Shown: in pieces, positions 1-7,981 of the stretch
Layout: every line of letters begins with the position of its first letter
Numbering within the stretch: the first letter of the stretch is position 1
NCBI GenBank assembly: GCA_964587815.1
Contig: CAZPMH010000001.1
Coordinates: forward strand, 186,001 to 250,000
Direction of reading: 5' to 3'
From: UBA1672 sp964587815
GTDB taxonomy: Bacteria > Pseudomonadota > Alphaproteobacteria > Micavibrionales > Micavibrionaceae
DNA: 64,000 bases
Translations under genes and position numbers: made by a program
Notes under the pieces: model-generated
The model's database searches: none
What the model saw: only the letters and a program-made list of their open reading frames with translations
Told to the model about the DNA's origin: nothing

Positions 1-469
1 CAGGTGATGATGAGCCACCAGAATTTTCGGTTTGGTTTGCCTCGCCCTGCTCTGCTCCCCCATTCATAAGCGCGTCAATTTCTGCTGTTGCGAAATTGAA
101 CTTTCCGTCTTTGTCCGTCGCGATTGAGATGGTTGGTTTGATCAGGGAAATCGACGAGATATCCACCGCACCTTGCAAAAGCGGCAGCAGGGAAACATTG
201 ACATTAAGGGCGCCGAATTGTGCGATTTCTTTGGTTTTTTCTGTGGCGTTCGGGTTTGTCAGCTTGACCTGCTCCACGGAAAAACGTGGCGATGGGATAA
301 CGGCAAAACCAAGATTGCCATTGATCTCGACATCAAGGCCCGTTTGTTTTTTCACCTGCTCTACGGCTTGGCTTTTATATTGGTTCCAGTCGATGAAGGA
401 CGGAGCAATAAACGCGCCACCGATCAAGACGATGATAATTACAAACAGTATTGAGAAAAACTTTTTCAC
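1..469 (-). CDS. AsmA family protein, N-terminal part (runs off window)
   Basis: The minus strand carries an open frame from a GTG at 469 to the left edge, about 156 codons. It opens with a short basic stretch (MKKFFS) and one hydrophobic segment of about 20 residues, followed by a FIDWNQYK motif, a GLDVEINGNL segment and a 'PSPRF-x-VEQVKL-x-NP' stretch. That is the characteristic N-terminus of AsmA proteins, which are membrane-anchored, project into the periplasm, and are linked to outer-membrane biogenesis and lipid transport. GGAGAA lies six bases before the GTG, which supports this start; the nearby ATG at 476 is out of frame. The last residues seen are a Gly/Ser-rich linker. The 3' part is outside the window, so domain content beyond the N-terminus is unknown. 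Confidence 0.8.
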   Translation of the reverse strand, partial: MKKFFSILFVIIIVLIGGAFIAPSFIDWNQYKSQAVEQVKKQTGLDVEINGNLGFAVIPSPRFSVEQVKLTNPNATEKTKEIAQFGALNVNVSLLPLLQGAVDISSISLIKPTISIATDKDGKFNFATAEIDALMNGGAEQGEANQTENSGGSSSP

Positions 470-599
470 GCGACATTCTCCAATGATTTTGGACCTGATT
501 TTAAAATATATACGATCATACGCATGGCAAAGTTCAGGAGCAAGGGGAAGAATTTTAATTTATTTTTCGTCTGATGTGTAAAATGTTGATAATTATTAC

Positions 600-628
600 T
601 TGCTGTTTTTTTATTGCTCGTGTAAATA
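600..628 (+). promoter_or_regulatory. Candidate sigma-70-type promoter of tRNA-Pro
   Basis: TTGCTG (600-605) and TAAATA (623-628) are separated by exactly 17 bases, and the -10 ends 12 bases before the tRNA. Position and spacing fit a stable-RNA promoter. It is a motif match only. Confidence 0.5.
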
Positions 629-640
629 CCTATCCATGTT

Positions 641-717
641 CGGAGCGTAGCGCAGCCTGGTAGCGCACCTGTTTTGGGAACAGGGGGTCGCAGGTTCGAA
701 TCCTGCCGCTCCGACCA
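641..717 (+). tRNA. tRNA-Pro (anticodon TGG)
   Basis: A complete cloverleaf of 77 bases. The acceptor stem CGGAGCG pairs with CGCTCCG. The anticodon stem CCTGT/ACAGG encloses a loop containing TGG. The T-arm contains GGTTCGAATCC. CCA is encoded at 715-717. TGG reads proline codons. A plausible promoter lies immediately upstream. Confidence 0.97.
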
Positions 718-788
718 TTTTTTCTTTGATTTGCTGCATTTTGTTGAAAGCAATCTTTTTTTATCCTAGCTTTAGGATCTGGGGGCAT

Positions 789-1364
789 ATGGCAACCTCT
801 TCACATAAAGAGGCATATAAGACACAGGGCGAAGAATGGTCACGCCTTGCAGTACAGGCACAATCAGGCGATAAACGTGCTTATTCCACCCTGTTAAATG
901 ATATTTACCCTTTTGTGAAAAGTCGTGTAGCGTCGGGTCTTGCGAATCCTGATTGGATTGATGATGTTGCACAAGACGTTTTGATCTCCGTTCATAAGTC
1001 TTTAGAATCCTATAGCCCTGAACGCCCGTTTCGCCCTTGGCTGATGGCGATTATACAGTTCCGCAAAACGGATTTTTTGCGTAAGCATTACAAAAATAAG
1101 AAAGTGAAAGAGAACACCTATGAAAAGGTCAATGTTTTTTCCGAAGATGTAACCGATTCCCCAAATGCGGGCGAATTAAAAGATATCGAGGCCGCTCTTG
1201 TTGATATTCCTGAAAAACAGCGCGAGATATTCTTGCGCATGAAAGTTGAAGGATATAGCGCAAAAGAAGTTGCCGAAGAAATGGATATGAGCGTTTCGGC
1301 CGTGAAGGTCAGCGCACATCGAACCGCAAACAAACTGAAAGAGACGTTGAACGAGCATGAGTGA
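789..1364 (+). CDS. ECF-type RNA polymerase sigma factor
   Basis: A 191-residue protein with sigma region 2 in the first half (an 'IDDVAQDVLISVHKSLESY' stretch and a 'FRPWLMAIIQFRKTDFLR' stretch) and region 4 in the second half (an 'IPEKQREIFLRMKVEGYSAKEVAEEM' helix-turn-helix, then 'SAVKVSAHRTANKLK'). It would direct core polymerase to a small regulon under an extracytoplasmic signal. The frame is open from 726, but the ATG at 789 gives a normal family N-terminus and has GGGGG just upstream. The stop overlaps the next gene, which encodes a six-helix membrane protein of the NrsF type, a known anti-sigma partner for such factors. The target promoter motif cannot be deduced here. Confidence 0.9.
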   Translation: MATSSHKEAYKTQGEEWSRLAVQAQSGDKRAYSTLLNDIYPFVKSRVASGLANPDWIDDVAQDVLISVHKSLESYSPERPFRPWLMAIIQFRKTDFLRKHYKNKKVKENTYEKVNVFSEDVTDSPNAGELKDIEAALVDIPEKQREIFLRMKVEGYSAKEVAEEMDMSVSAVKVSAHRTANKLKETLNEHE

Positions 1365-2007
1365 GGATGCAGACAAATTTAACCCTGATGAGCTGATTAA
1401 CGAGCTTTCGCAAAAGCTGGAGCCCGTTAAGGTAATGGAACACCCGATTAAGCGCGCCCTGCCCTGGGTTGCGTTTGTGCTGTTCTATCTCAGTGTTGCG
1501 TTGATTTTTTTAGGCATCCGTTCTGATTTCTTAGCGGTGTTGGGCACGCCAATCTATATGTTAGAGATGATCATCGTTTTCGCCATGGCATGTTTTGCGG
1601 CCTTGTGCTCTATGTGGTTGTGCGTGCCTGATATGCGCGGTGCGAAATGGATGCTGTCAGTACCGTTTACGTTGTGCGGCGCGTTTTTCACGTGGACGGC
1701 GTTGCGAGTTGTTGATGAAGGGTTTTACCTGCCGCAATTCAGCTTCTGCCTTTGCACCACTGAGATTATCATCAATGCGATTTTACCCGCCGCGGCACTT
1801 TTTTACTTTACGGTAAAAGGCAAGACGACCCGCCCCTATCTGATGGCATTCATGAATGTTATGGCCGTCGGGGGTTTCGGTTATGTCGCATCGCGTCTGA
1901 CTTGCGGGTATGATGACATTATGCACGTTCTGTTTTCCCATGTCGGCCCCTATATTTTAATGGGCATGGTTTTGGGCATGGTGGGTAAGCGTATTTATCG
2001 CTGGTAA
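1357..2007 (+). CDS. NrsF/DUF1109-like membrane anti-sigma factor
   Basis: A 216-residue protein with a hydrophilic N-terminus of about 35 residues followed by six hydrophobic segments, roughly at residues 35-55, 65-85, 95-115, 125-150, 160-180 and 190-210. That architecture, and its position directly behind an ECF sigma gene with an eight-base overlap, match NrsF (negative regulator of sigma F) proteins of alphaproteobacteria, which hold the sigma factor at the inner membrane. Conserved cysteines are thought to sense redox or metal stress in characterised members; here cysteines occur in or near the membrane segments (for example MACFAALCSMWLC and FCLCTTE). The function is inferred from topology and context. 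The overlap implies translational coupling with the sigma factor. Confidence 0.75.
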   Translation: MSEDADKFNPDELINELSQKLEPVKVMEHPIKRALPWVAFVLFYLSVALIFLGIRSDFLAVLGTPIYMLEMIIVFAMACFAALCSMWLCVPDMRGAKWMLSVPFTLCGAFFTWTALRVVDEGFYLPQFSFCLCTTEIIINAILPAAALFYFTVKGKTTRPYLMAFMNVMAVGGFGYVASRLTCGYDDIMHVLFSHVGPYILMGMVLGMVGKRIYRW

Positions 2008-2070
2008 CGCGCCTTTAAATATTCTATGACAGACTGATATATATTTTAAACGCCATGGAGCATTCTTTTT

Positions 2071-2415
2071 ATGCATGTCAAAATTTACAAGCCAAGCAAG
2101 ACCGCTATGCAGTCAGGCCGTGGGAAAGGTTCTGACTGGGTTTTGGAGTATGAACTAACGAGCACTCGAGCGCCTGAACCGCTGATGGGTTGGGTTGCTT
2201 CTTCTGATACGCTCAATCAGGTTCAGCTTCGCTTTGACAGCGTGAAAGATGCCGTAGCGTTTGCCGAAAACAAGGGGTGGAATTACACCGTCCTGCCCGA
2301 GCGCACGCGCCGCGTGAAACCACGTAATTACAGCGATAATTTTGTTTACAGGCCAACAGAATCGGCAACAGCTGCAGGGAAAGACATAAAGAAGAAGGCC
2401 AAGAAAAAGGCTTGA
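2071..2415 (+). CDS. NDUFS4-like NADH dehydrogenase accessory subunit
   Basis: A 114-residue protein resembling the alphaproteobacterial and mitochondrial NDUFS4 (18 kDa) subunit of complex I. Visible family features are 'KIYKPSKTAMQSGRG', a 'WVLEYE' strand, 'EPLMGWVASSDTLNQVQLRFDS', 'AVAFAENKGWNYTV' and the 'RRVKPRNYSDNF' tail. The subunit binds peripherally to the matrix/cytoplasmic arm and stabilises the NADH module. The C-terminal 20 residues are a Lys/Ala-rich extension. It stands alone between the sigma pair and a tRNA, as is common for this gene, which usually lies away from the nuo operon. Confidence 0.88.
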   Translation: MHVKIYKPSKTAMQSGRGKGSDWVLEYELTSTRAPEPLMGWVASSDTLNQVQLRFDSVKDAVAFAENKGWNYTVLPERTRRVKPRNYSDNFVYRPTESATAAGKDIKKKAKKKA

Positions 2416-2450
2416 TTTCGCAGGCGTTTTTTTGCATTTTACACATGAAC

Positions 2451-2527
<77 letters not shown>

Positions 2528-2577
2528 TTTTTTAAATTTTTCGAATTAGATCAAAACACGTGCGATATTATAATTAA

Positions 2578-3486
2578 TCATTGGTTGATACTGAATGTCG
2601 AAATCATTCGATCAACAGCAGTTGATGTATCAATCTCGTTTTCTTCTGGCATTGCGCTTATAATCAGAAACATATGCCCTTCAACGGTAAAAGCCCATTG
2701 ACGCCAGACTACTTTAGAAGCCAATCGACTGAAGTCCTTTTTGTACCAGTAGAGCGCTTCATCACCTGATATTATTTTTTTTATTTGCATATCATTTAAA
2801 CTTGGAATTTCAACAGAGCCCATCACTTTGTGGTAATCAATCGCAAAATGATCACGAACTCTATTATAAAATTCATTTTTATCTTTATTTTCTGGTGCAG
2901 AAAAATGCCCAAAATAATAAATATCCATCCCAAAATTCTGCCCTTCTGGAGCATGCCATATGTATAGTCCTCTGTCTTGCATTCTCCAATTTGGCTCAAG
3001 ATCGACTGAAAAAAACGATTTTTCATTAGTACCGCAAAATTCGAAATTTTTATTCTCTTCTTTCCATGTCCACTTAGCCTTCATTTGTTTAGCCATATGG
3101 TCAAAAAATTCGCGCCATGTCGGCTCATAAAAATCTGGATATGTATATGCAATGTGTTGCCTAAGAATATCATCATCACAACCATAAAAGGCGTCAATTC
3201 CCATTAGGGTATAACTATGAGACACAAGTCCTTTAAATACTCCGCCTTTGATGCCGTTATATGTCTGATTTAAAAAGAATTCTGGCTCCATATCGCTATG
3301 TATGCCGTCTGTTAATGCACTTTTTGTAAGCCACGGAACCGACGCAGGGGGGCTATTCGGTGGCCTTGATGTTTTTTCTTCTGTTTTAATTTGTGAAGTT
3401 GTGTCTGAGGCTAGTGCAGGTATATTAAATGCTGCCAATATTACTAAGCAGAAAAACAATAACATATAGTAGGCTCTCAAAATCAT
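2578..3486 (-). CDS. Exported protein of unknown function
   Basis: I do not recognise this protein. From the ATG at 3486 it has 302 residues, with a clear signal peptide (MILRAYYMLLFF..., cleavage likely after ALA), a Pro/Ser/Thr-rich linker ('RPPNSPPASVP') and a globular remainder rich in aromatic residues (WTWKEE, WRMQDRGLYIWH, YYFGHF). An alternative start at 3465 gives a shorter signal peptide and has GAGAG eight bases upstream. The frame is open further 5' to 3558, but without a signal-like start. The gene is visibly more AT-rich than its neighbours and sits directly behind a tRNA, a common integration position, though I found no convincing attachment repeat. The C-terminal shape (a hydrophobic strand followed by a helix ending 'MISTFSI') resembles that of the exported protein at 43320-43988, but I cannot establish homology by eye. 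Confidence 0.7.
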   Translation of the reverse strand: MILRAYYMLLFFCLVILAAFNIPALASDTTSQIKTEEKTSRPPNSPPASVPWLTKSALTDGIHSDMEPEFFLNQTYNGIKGGVFKGLVSHSYTLMGIDAFYGCDDDILRQHIAYTYPDFYEPTWREFFDHMAKQMKAKWTWKEENKNFEFCGTNEKSFFSVDLEPNWRMQDRGLYIWHAPEGQNFGMDIYYFGHFSAPENKDKNEFYNRVRDHFAIDYHKVMGSVEIPSLNDMQIKKIISGDEALYWYKKDFSRLASKVVWRQWAFTVEGHMFLIISAMPEENEIDTSTAVDRMISTFSINQ

Positions 3487-3619
3487 ATAGTATTCCGAAA
3501 TAAAATTTATATTGACGTAACGTACATTTATAACTGAAATTAGTAAATCATATTTCAAGCTACGGGATCAAAGCGATGACGAAGCTGGTTTAGAAAAAAT
3601 CAGTAAGCTAAGGCTCTAA

Positions 3620-3991
3620 TCATGCATTATCGACGCGGTGTTTGTTGGCGCTTTCAACACGCTTGATCAGCATTTTGACGATGGCCTGAATTGTCGTGTC
3701 GGTGTTTTTCAGTTTATCTTCAAACGCGCTGCGTGTGATGACAACAAGATTGCAATCTTCGGCAGTTTCCACACTTGCACCGCGTGGCTTGTCGTTTATG
3801 AGAGCCATTTCACCGCAAATCTCGCCCATACCTAAAATCGCAAGCTCGACTTTTTTTCCGTTTCTTTCCTGAAAAACTCTGACTGAGCCTGACTGAATGA
3901 GGAAGGCTGCGTAGGCTTCCTCCCCTTCTTTGATAACAACTGTTCCTTTGGGAACATAGCGACGTTCTAATATCACACGATCTTTACTCAT
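3620..3991 (-). CDS. Cyclic nucleotide-binding domain protein (single domain)
   Basis: A 123-residue stand-alone cNMP-binding beta-roll. The phosphate-binding cassette is visible as 'GEMALINDKPRGASV' around residues 66-80, preceded by 'FLIQSGSVRVFQERNGKKVELAILGMGEICGEM'. There is no DNA-binding helix-turn-helix, so it is not a CRP-type regulator; it would act by binding a nucleotide and a partner protein, or may be a degenerate sensor. The ATG at 3991 is preferred over a GTG six codons upstream, although neither has a strong ribosome-binding site. It lies downstream of phaB on the same strand, separated by about 100 bases with a hairpin, so membership of the pha operon is doubtful. Confidence 0.85.
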   Translation of the reverse strand: MSKDRVILERRYVPKGTVVIKEGEEAYAAFLIQSGSVRVFQERNGKKVELAILGMGEICGEMALINDKPRGASVETAEDCNLVVITRSAFEDKLKNTDTTIQAIVKMLIKRVESANKHRVDNA

Positions 3992-4045
3992 ATGATAAGA
4001 GTAACGCACGGCGTTTAGGTTTCATACCACGCATGAATGAATGAC

Positions 4046-4071
4046 GCCGAGTTATCGACAGTTTTCTCGGC
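4046..4071. other. Inverted repeat between phaB and the cNMP-domain gene
   Basis: GCCGAG (4046-4051) and CTCGGC (4066-4071) form a six-pair stem around a 14-base loop, followed by TTTT on the plus strand. Both flanking genes are on the minus strand, where no T-run follows, so it is a weak candidate for termination or an mRNA 3' structure. Confidence 0.3.
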
Positions 4072-4091
4072 TTTTATACCGCGATCAGCGC

Positions 4092-4814
4092 TTAAGCCAT
4101 GTACTGACCACCATTAGCTGAAATGGTCGCGCCCGTAACAAATGCCGCCTTTTCTGAGGCCAAGAAGGAGACGATTGCTGCAATCTCCTCAGGTTGCCCC
4201 ATACGGTTTTCCGGAATTTGACCAACGATGCTTTCCAATACTTTTTCAGGCATAGCGGCAGTCATCTCTGTTTCGATGTAGCCCGGGCAGATTGTGTTAA
4301 CGGTTATTTTCTTTGCGGCTGACTCGAGCGCGAGTGCCTTTGTAAAGCCGATCATGCCTGCCTTCGCTGCAGAGTAATTGACCTGACCGAATTGCCCTTT
4401 TTGTCCATTAATTGAGCTGATGTTAATGATGCGCCCGTCTTGACGTTCACGCATTTTTGCAACAATCGAGCGACACATATTGAAACATGATGTCAGGTTT
4501 GTTTCGATTACGTCATGCCAGTTTTCTTCGGGCATTTTGTGCAGTACGCCATCGCGCGTGATCCCCGCGTTATTAACCAACACCGCAATGGGGCCATGAT
4601 TTTCTTCGATTTCATTCATTGCCGCTTGGCAACTATCGAAGTTGGCGACATCAACCTTAATTGTTTCGCATCCGGTTTCTTCATTGAATTTCTTCGCAGC
4701 CTCATCATTGCCACGATATACGGCAACAACTTTGAAGCCATCTTCTTTGAGTTGTTTTGATATGGCTTCACCGATGCCTCGGGTTCCACCTGTTACTACT
4801 GCTACTTTTGTCAT
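4092..4814 (-). CDS. phaB: Acetoacetyl-CoA reductase (NADPH), PHB synthesis
   Basis: A 240-residue short-chain dehydrogenase. It has the TGGTRGIG dinucleotide-binding loop near residues 8-15, the NNAG motif near 86-89, the catalytic Ser (SSINGQKGQFGQ) and Tyr-x3-Lys (YSAAKAG) around residues 138-156, and the 'CPGYIETEM' segment typical of PhaB and FabG. The PhaB-specific 'GQFGQVNYSAAKAGM' stretch favours acetoacetyl-CoA reductase over FabG. It reduces acetoacetyl-CoA to (R)-3-hydroxybutyryl-CoA in the cytoplasm. AGGAAAAG precedes the ATG. The gene is the last of the phaC-phaA-phaB run, 45 bases behind phaA, so transcription as a unit is likely. Confidence 0.93.
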   Translation of the reverse strand: MTKVAVVTGGTRGIGEAISKQLKEDGFKVVAVYRGNDEAAKKFNEETGCETIKVDVANFDSCQAAMNEIEENHGPIAVLVNNAGITRDGVLHKMPEENWHDVIETNLTSCFNMCRSIVAKMRERQDGRIINISSINGQKGQFGQVNYSAAKAGMIGFTKALALESAAKKITVNTICPGYIETEMTAAMPEKVLESIVGQIPENRMGQPEEIAAIVSFLASEKAAFVTGATISANGGQYMA

Positions 4815-4859
4815 TATCTTTTCCTGTTCTCAATAAATGTTTTTTAATTTCGTTTTGGC

Positions 4860-6035
4860 CTAGCGTTCAACACATAGTGCGATACCCATGCCACCGCCGA
4901 TGCATAGTGTGGCGAGCCCTTTTTTCGCGTCACGGCGTGTCATCTCATGCAATAATGTCACAAGAATACGTGTGCCTGACGCCCCAATCGGGTGCCCCAG
5001 AGCGATTGCGCCGCCATTCACGTTCGTTTTATCAGGATCAAACCCTGTTTCCTGCAATACGGAACAAGCCTGCGCCGCGAAGGCTTCGTTTGATTCAATA
5101 AGATCAAGGTCGGAAGCTGACCAGCCCGCCTTTTCCAGAGCGGCCTTTGATGCAGGAATTGGCCCTGTGCCCATAACGGCGGGATCAACACCGCGTGTTG
5201 CCCATGACTTGATTTCAGCGATTGGTTTTAGGCCACGCTTCTCGGCCTCTGACTTTTTCATCAGAACAACTGCAGCCGCGCCGTCATTAATTCCTGATGC
5301 GTTTGCGGCAGTTACCGTACCGTCTTTTTTGAAGGCCGGCCTTAATTTTGCCAAGCCTTCGGCTGTTACGCCAGCGCGCGGGAATTCGTCTTTATCAACT
5401 GTTATAGTCTCTTTGCGTTTCTGGACTTCAACAGGCACGATCTCATCATTAAACTTTCCTTGATTGATCGCCTCTTCCGCGCGATTTTGAGAGGTTGCAG
5501 CGAATAAATCTTGTGCTTCACGAGAGATGCTGAATTTTTCCGCGATGTTTTCGGCTGTTATGCCCATGTGGTAGTCATTAAATGCATCCCACAAGCCGTC
5601 CAAGATCATCGTGTCGCGCATTTGTGCATCACCGAACTTTACAGCCTCGCGCAGGTGCATTACGTGCGGAGACTGGCTCATATTTTCCTGGCCGCCTGCA
5701 ATGACAATTTCTGCGTCACCAGCTTGAATAGCCTGAACGCCCATTGCGACAGTGCGCAAGCCTGAACCACAAACCTGATTAACTGTTATCGCGGTTGCGG
5801 CCTGATCAATACCTGCGGCAATTGCCGCCTGTCTTGCCGGGTTTTGCCCACATCCAGCCGTTAAAACTTGCCCCATAATGACATCATCAATATCTGATGC
5901 GCCCAGCTTTGCATCCTCCATCACTTGTTTAATGACAACAGCGCCAAGATCTTTCGCGCTAATTGTGGACAGGCCGCCGCCAAGTGTGCCAATAGCCGTT
6001 CTTTTTGCTGCAACAATTACGATAGGGTCAGACAT
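4860..6035 (-). CDS. phaA: Acetyl-CoA acetyltransferase (beta-ketothiolase)
   Basis: A 391-residue thiolase. Features are the N-terminal 'VIVAAKRTAIG', the active-site Cys in 'NQVCGSGLRT' (about residue 89), the 'NEAFAAQ' motif, the 'GGAIALGHPIGASG' His loop and the C-terminal 'CIGGGMGIA' with the second catalytic Cys. It condenses two acetyl-CoA to acetoacetyl-CoA, the first step of polyhydroxybutyrate synthesis. The longer frame begins with TTG at 6053; the ATG at 6035 is chosen because GGAAAG lies seven to eight bases upstream and the resulting N-terminus matches the family. It sits between phaC and phaB on the same strand. Confidence 0.94.
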   Translation of the reverse strand: MSDPIVIVAAKRTAIGTLGGGLSTISAKDLGAVVIKQVMEDAKLGASDIDDVIMGQVLTAGCGQNPARQAAIAAGIDQAATAITVNQVCGSGLRTVAMGVQAIQAGDAEIVIAGGQENMSQSPHVMHLREAVKFGDAQMRDTMILDGLWDAFNDYHMGITAENIAEKFSISREAQDLFAATSQNRAEEAINQGKFNDEIVPVEVQKRKETITVDKDEFPRAGVTAEGLAKLRPAFKKDGTVTAANASGINDGAAAVVLMKKSEAEKRGLKPIAEIKSWATRGVDPAVMGTGPIPASKAALEKAGWSASDLDLIESNEAFAAQACSVLQETGFDPDKTNVNGGAIALGHPIGASGTRILVTLLHEMTRRDAKKGLATLCIGGGMGIALCVER

Positions 6036-6147
6036 GTTTTTCTTTCCGTTCAAATGATTTTTGAGTTGTGTTGAGAATACTCAACTGCGATGAATTATCA
6101 AGGTTTAAATTGTTTCAGAGATTAGTCAGATTTGTTCTCAGAACGTT

Positions 6148-7269
6148 TTATTTTTTAAGCCATTCGATAATTGGGTTCCACACTTGGTCACGTGCTTTAT
6201 TCCCTACAATAAGGCCGACATGCCCGACATCGGGCGAGAGAATTTCACGACAATTCGGGTCTATAATTTCGCGCACTTTTATTGCGCTTTCATAGGAGAC
6301 AATTTTGTCTTGTTTTGATGCAACGACCAGACAGTCATTATCAATCTTCCTTTTTCCGATTGGCGCACCATTTAAATGATATGTGCTTTCTGAGAGTTGA
6401 TTTTTTGAAAACCAATTTTCAATACATTCGTGCGCAATTTGGGCAGGTAAATCGATTCCATCATTTAGCCAATCTTCCACCATTACAAACAGTTTTGCTT
6501 TGTCACTGTCTTGATCCATGTTGGCAAACTTAATGAATTTTTTTGCTGCGCCTTTTTTATCTAATGACGCAAAGAGAGATTGGATCCATTCACTAGGTAA
6601 ACTCTGCTTTGTTTGCAAGGTTGGCATTACATGGTTTGACCAAATTTTGATATGCTGCGCGAGTGTTGAGTTTTCGGCTTTGAAGTCCCATGGCGTTGCG
6701 AGCAGAACAATTTTGTTGATTTTGCTGCTGTCTGAGAGTGTGCTGAGAATGCTCAGCGTCCCCCCCATACAGTAGCCGAGGATGTCGACGGTTTTATTAC
6801 GTTCGGCGCTTAGATGTTCCACGGCATCATTTATGTGCTGCACAACATCTTGAATTGATGCGCCTGATTGCATGTTCGTGAGCGCGCCCCAATCCATTAA
6901 GTACGTTGGGATACCCGCATTATTAAGGTATCTCAGCACCGATTTTTCAGGTGACAAATCCAATATGTAAGACTGGTTAATTAATGAGGGAATAATCAGC
7001 AAAGGATTTTGTTGCCAGCCACCTTTATTTGAGCCCTCATTCACGCCCTTAGGTTTAGCCATTGTAACACCGTTGCGCTCCCACGTGACCGCATTATCGG
7101 GCTGTTTACGCCTGTGCGGGTGCTGCTGGTATATTTGTATCCCTTCGATTATTTTTTGTGCATCATCAGGCGACAGGCTTAGGGCGTGGTGACGGTCGTA
7201 CTCGTAAAGATTAACGCGCGCAGCAATAATGCCCATGTGTGCAGCGAGGGGGTATGGTGCATCGCGCAT
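6148..7269 (-). CDS. phaC: Short polyhydroxyalkanoate synthase (PhaC-like)
   Basis: A 373-residue alpha/beta-hydrolase-fold PHA synthase. The lipase-like box is GYCMGG with Cys167; Asp321 (ASKQDKIV) and His350 (DVGHVGL) complete the triad. 'LLIIPSLINQSYILDLSPEKSVLRYL' and 'PTYLMDWG' match PHA synthases. It polymerises 3-hydroxyacyl-CoA on the granule surface. At 373 residues it lacks the long N-terminal domain of class I enzymes (near 590) and is close in size to the catalytic subunit of class III/IV synthases, which need a PhaE or Bacillus-type PhaR partner; no such partner is visible here. AGGCGG lies seven bases before the ATG. It heads the phaCAB run and is divergent from phaR. Confidence 0.85.
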   Translation of the reverse strand: MRDAPYPLAAHMGIIAARVNLYEYDRHHALSLSPDDAQKIIEGIQIYQQHPHRRKQPDNAVTWERNGVTMAKPKGVNEGSNKGGWQQNPLLIIPSLINQSYILDLSPEKSVLRYLNNAGIPTYLMDWGALTNMQSGASIQDVVQHINDAVEHLSAERNKTVDILGYCMGGTLSILSTLSDSSKINKIVLLATPWDFKAENSTLAQHIKIWSNHVMPTLQTKQSLPSEWIQSLFASLDKKGAAKKFIKFANMDQDSDKAKLFVMVEDWLNDGIDLPAQIAHECIENWFSKNQLSESTYHLNGAPIGKRKIDNDCLVVASKQDKIVSYESAIKVREIIDPNCREILSPDVGHVGLIVGNKARDQVWNPIIEWLKK

Positions 7270-7442
7270 ATTTCTGCCGCCTTTTGTTTGTTTTATTGTG
7301 CGATTATTATAGTAGCGTATTTATATATCAATGAAAATCTGTGCCTTTGTGTTCAGAACGCTTTTCCTTTTGTAATTTTTGTGCATAATGGAAGTATTCT
7401 GACAGTAATGGTTTTTGCAACATATTTTAAGGAAGGTGCAGC
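7270..7442. promoter_or_regulatory. Divergent phaC/phaR intergenic region
   Basis: This 173-base region must hold the promoters of both phaC and phaR. It is AT-rich and contains several TGC-centred words (TTGTGC at both ends, TTTTTGCAACA near 7414). PhaR repressors characterised in other alphaproteobacteria bind TGC-rich sites, so autoregulation here is plausible. No single operator can be defined by eye. Confidence 0.35.
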
Positions 7443-7949
7443 ATGGCAGGTTCAAAAAAGGGCAAAGACGGCCCTACGGTTATTAAGAAATATGCGAACA
7501 GGCGGCTTTACGATACAGGTCGCAGCAGTTACGTAACACTTGATGATTTGTGCGAGATGGTACAGGAAGAGCATGACTTCGTTGTTGTAGATGCGAAGAG
7601 TGGCAAGGATATTACGCGCAGTGTTCTGACACAAATTATTGTTGATCAGGAAGCGGGTGATGAGACGTTGCTGCCAACTAGCTTTTTGCGCACGCTTATC
7701 GGATTTTACGGAAACAACATGCAGGCGATGTTGCCGAGTTATTTGGAGCAGACTATGAATGTGTTCGCGCAAAATCAGGAAATGATGCAGGAGCATATTA
7801 ATAAGTCGCTCGGTGGTATGTTTCCACAACCAGCGAACTTTGAAGATATGGCACGTAAGAATATGGAGATTTTTGAGCGTACCATGAAAATGATGCCACC
7901 GTTCAATATGGCCTATATGGCTGGTAGTGAAGAGCAGAAAGACGATTAA
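7443..7949 (+). CDS. phaR: Polyhydroxyalkanoate synthesis regulator PhaR
   Basis: A 168-residue protein with the diagnostic N-terminal DNA-binding block 'IKKYANRRLYDT...SYVTLDDL' (residues 14-37), 'FVVVDAKSGKDITRSVLTQII', then a helical PHB-accumulation-regulatory segment rich in Met and Gln. In related bacteria PhaR represses phasin and its own gene, and is released when it binds nascent polyester. AGGAAGG precedes the ATG. Divergence from phaC fits direct regulation of the locus. A strong intrinsic terminator overlaps the stop codon. Confidence 0.94.
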   Translation: MAGSKKGKDGPTVIKKYANRRLYDTGRSSYVTLDDLCEMVQEEHDFVVVDAKSGKDITRSVLTQIIVDQEAGDETLLPTSFLRTLIGFYGNNMQAMLPSYLEQTMNVFAQNQEMMQEHINKSLGGMFPQPANFEDMARKNMEIFERTMKMMPPFNMAYMAGSEEQKDD

Positions 7950-7963
7950 TCATCGTCTTTTTT
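7938..7963 (+). terminator. Rho-independent terminator of phaR
   Basis: AAAGACGAT pairs perfectly with ATCGTCTTT around a five-base loop and is followed by further Ts. The phaR stop codon TAA (7947-7949) lies in the loop, so termination and translation stop are fused. Confidence 0.8.
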
Positions 7964-7981
7964 CTTTAGGTCGCAATCTCT

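Noticed and set aside
96..581. Plus-strand open frames at the left edge (96-581, 173-454)
   Set aside because: They lie opposite a clear AsmA-like frame on the minus strand that has a signal-anchor and ribosome-binding site; the plus-strand products have no recognisable features.
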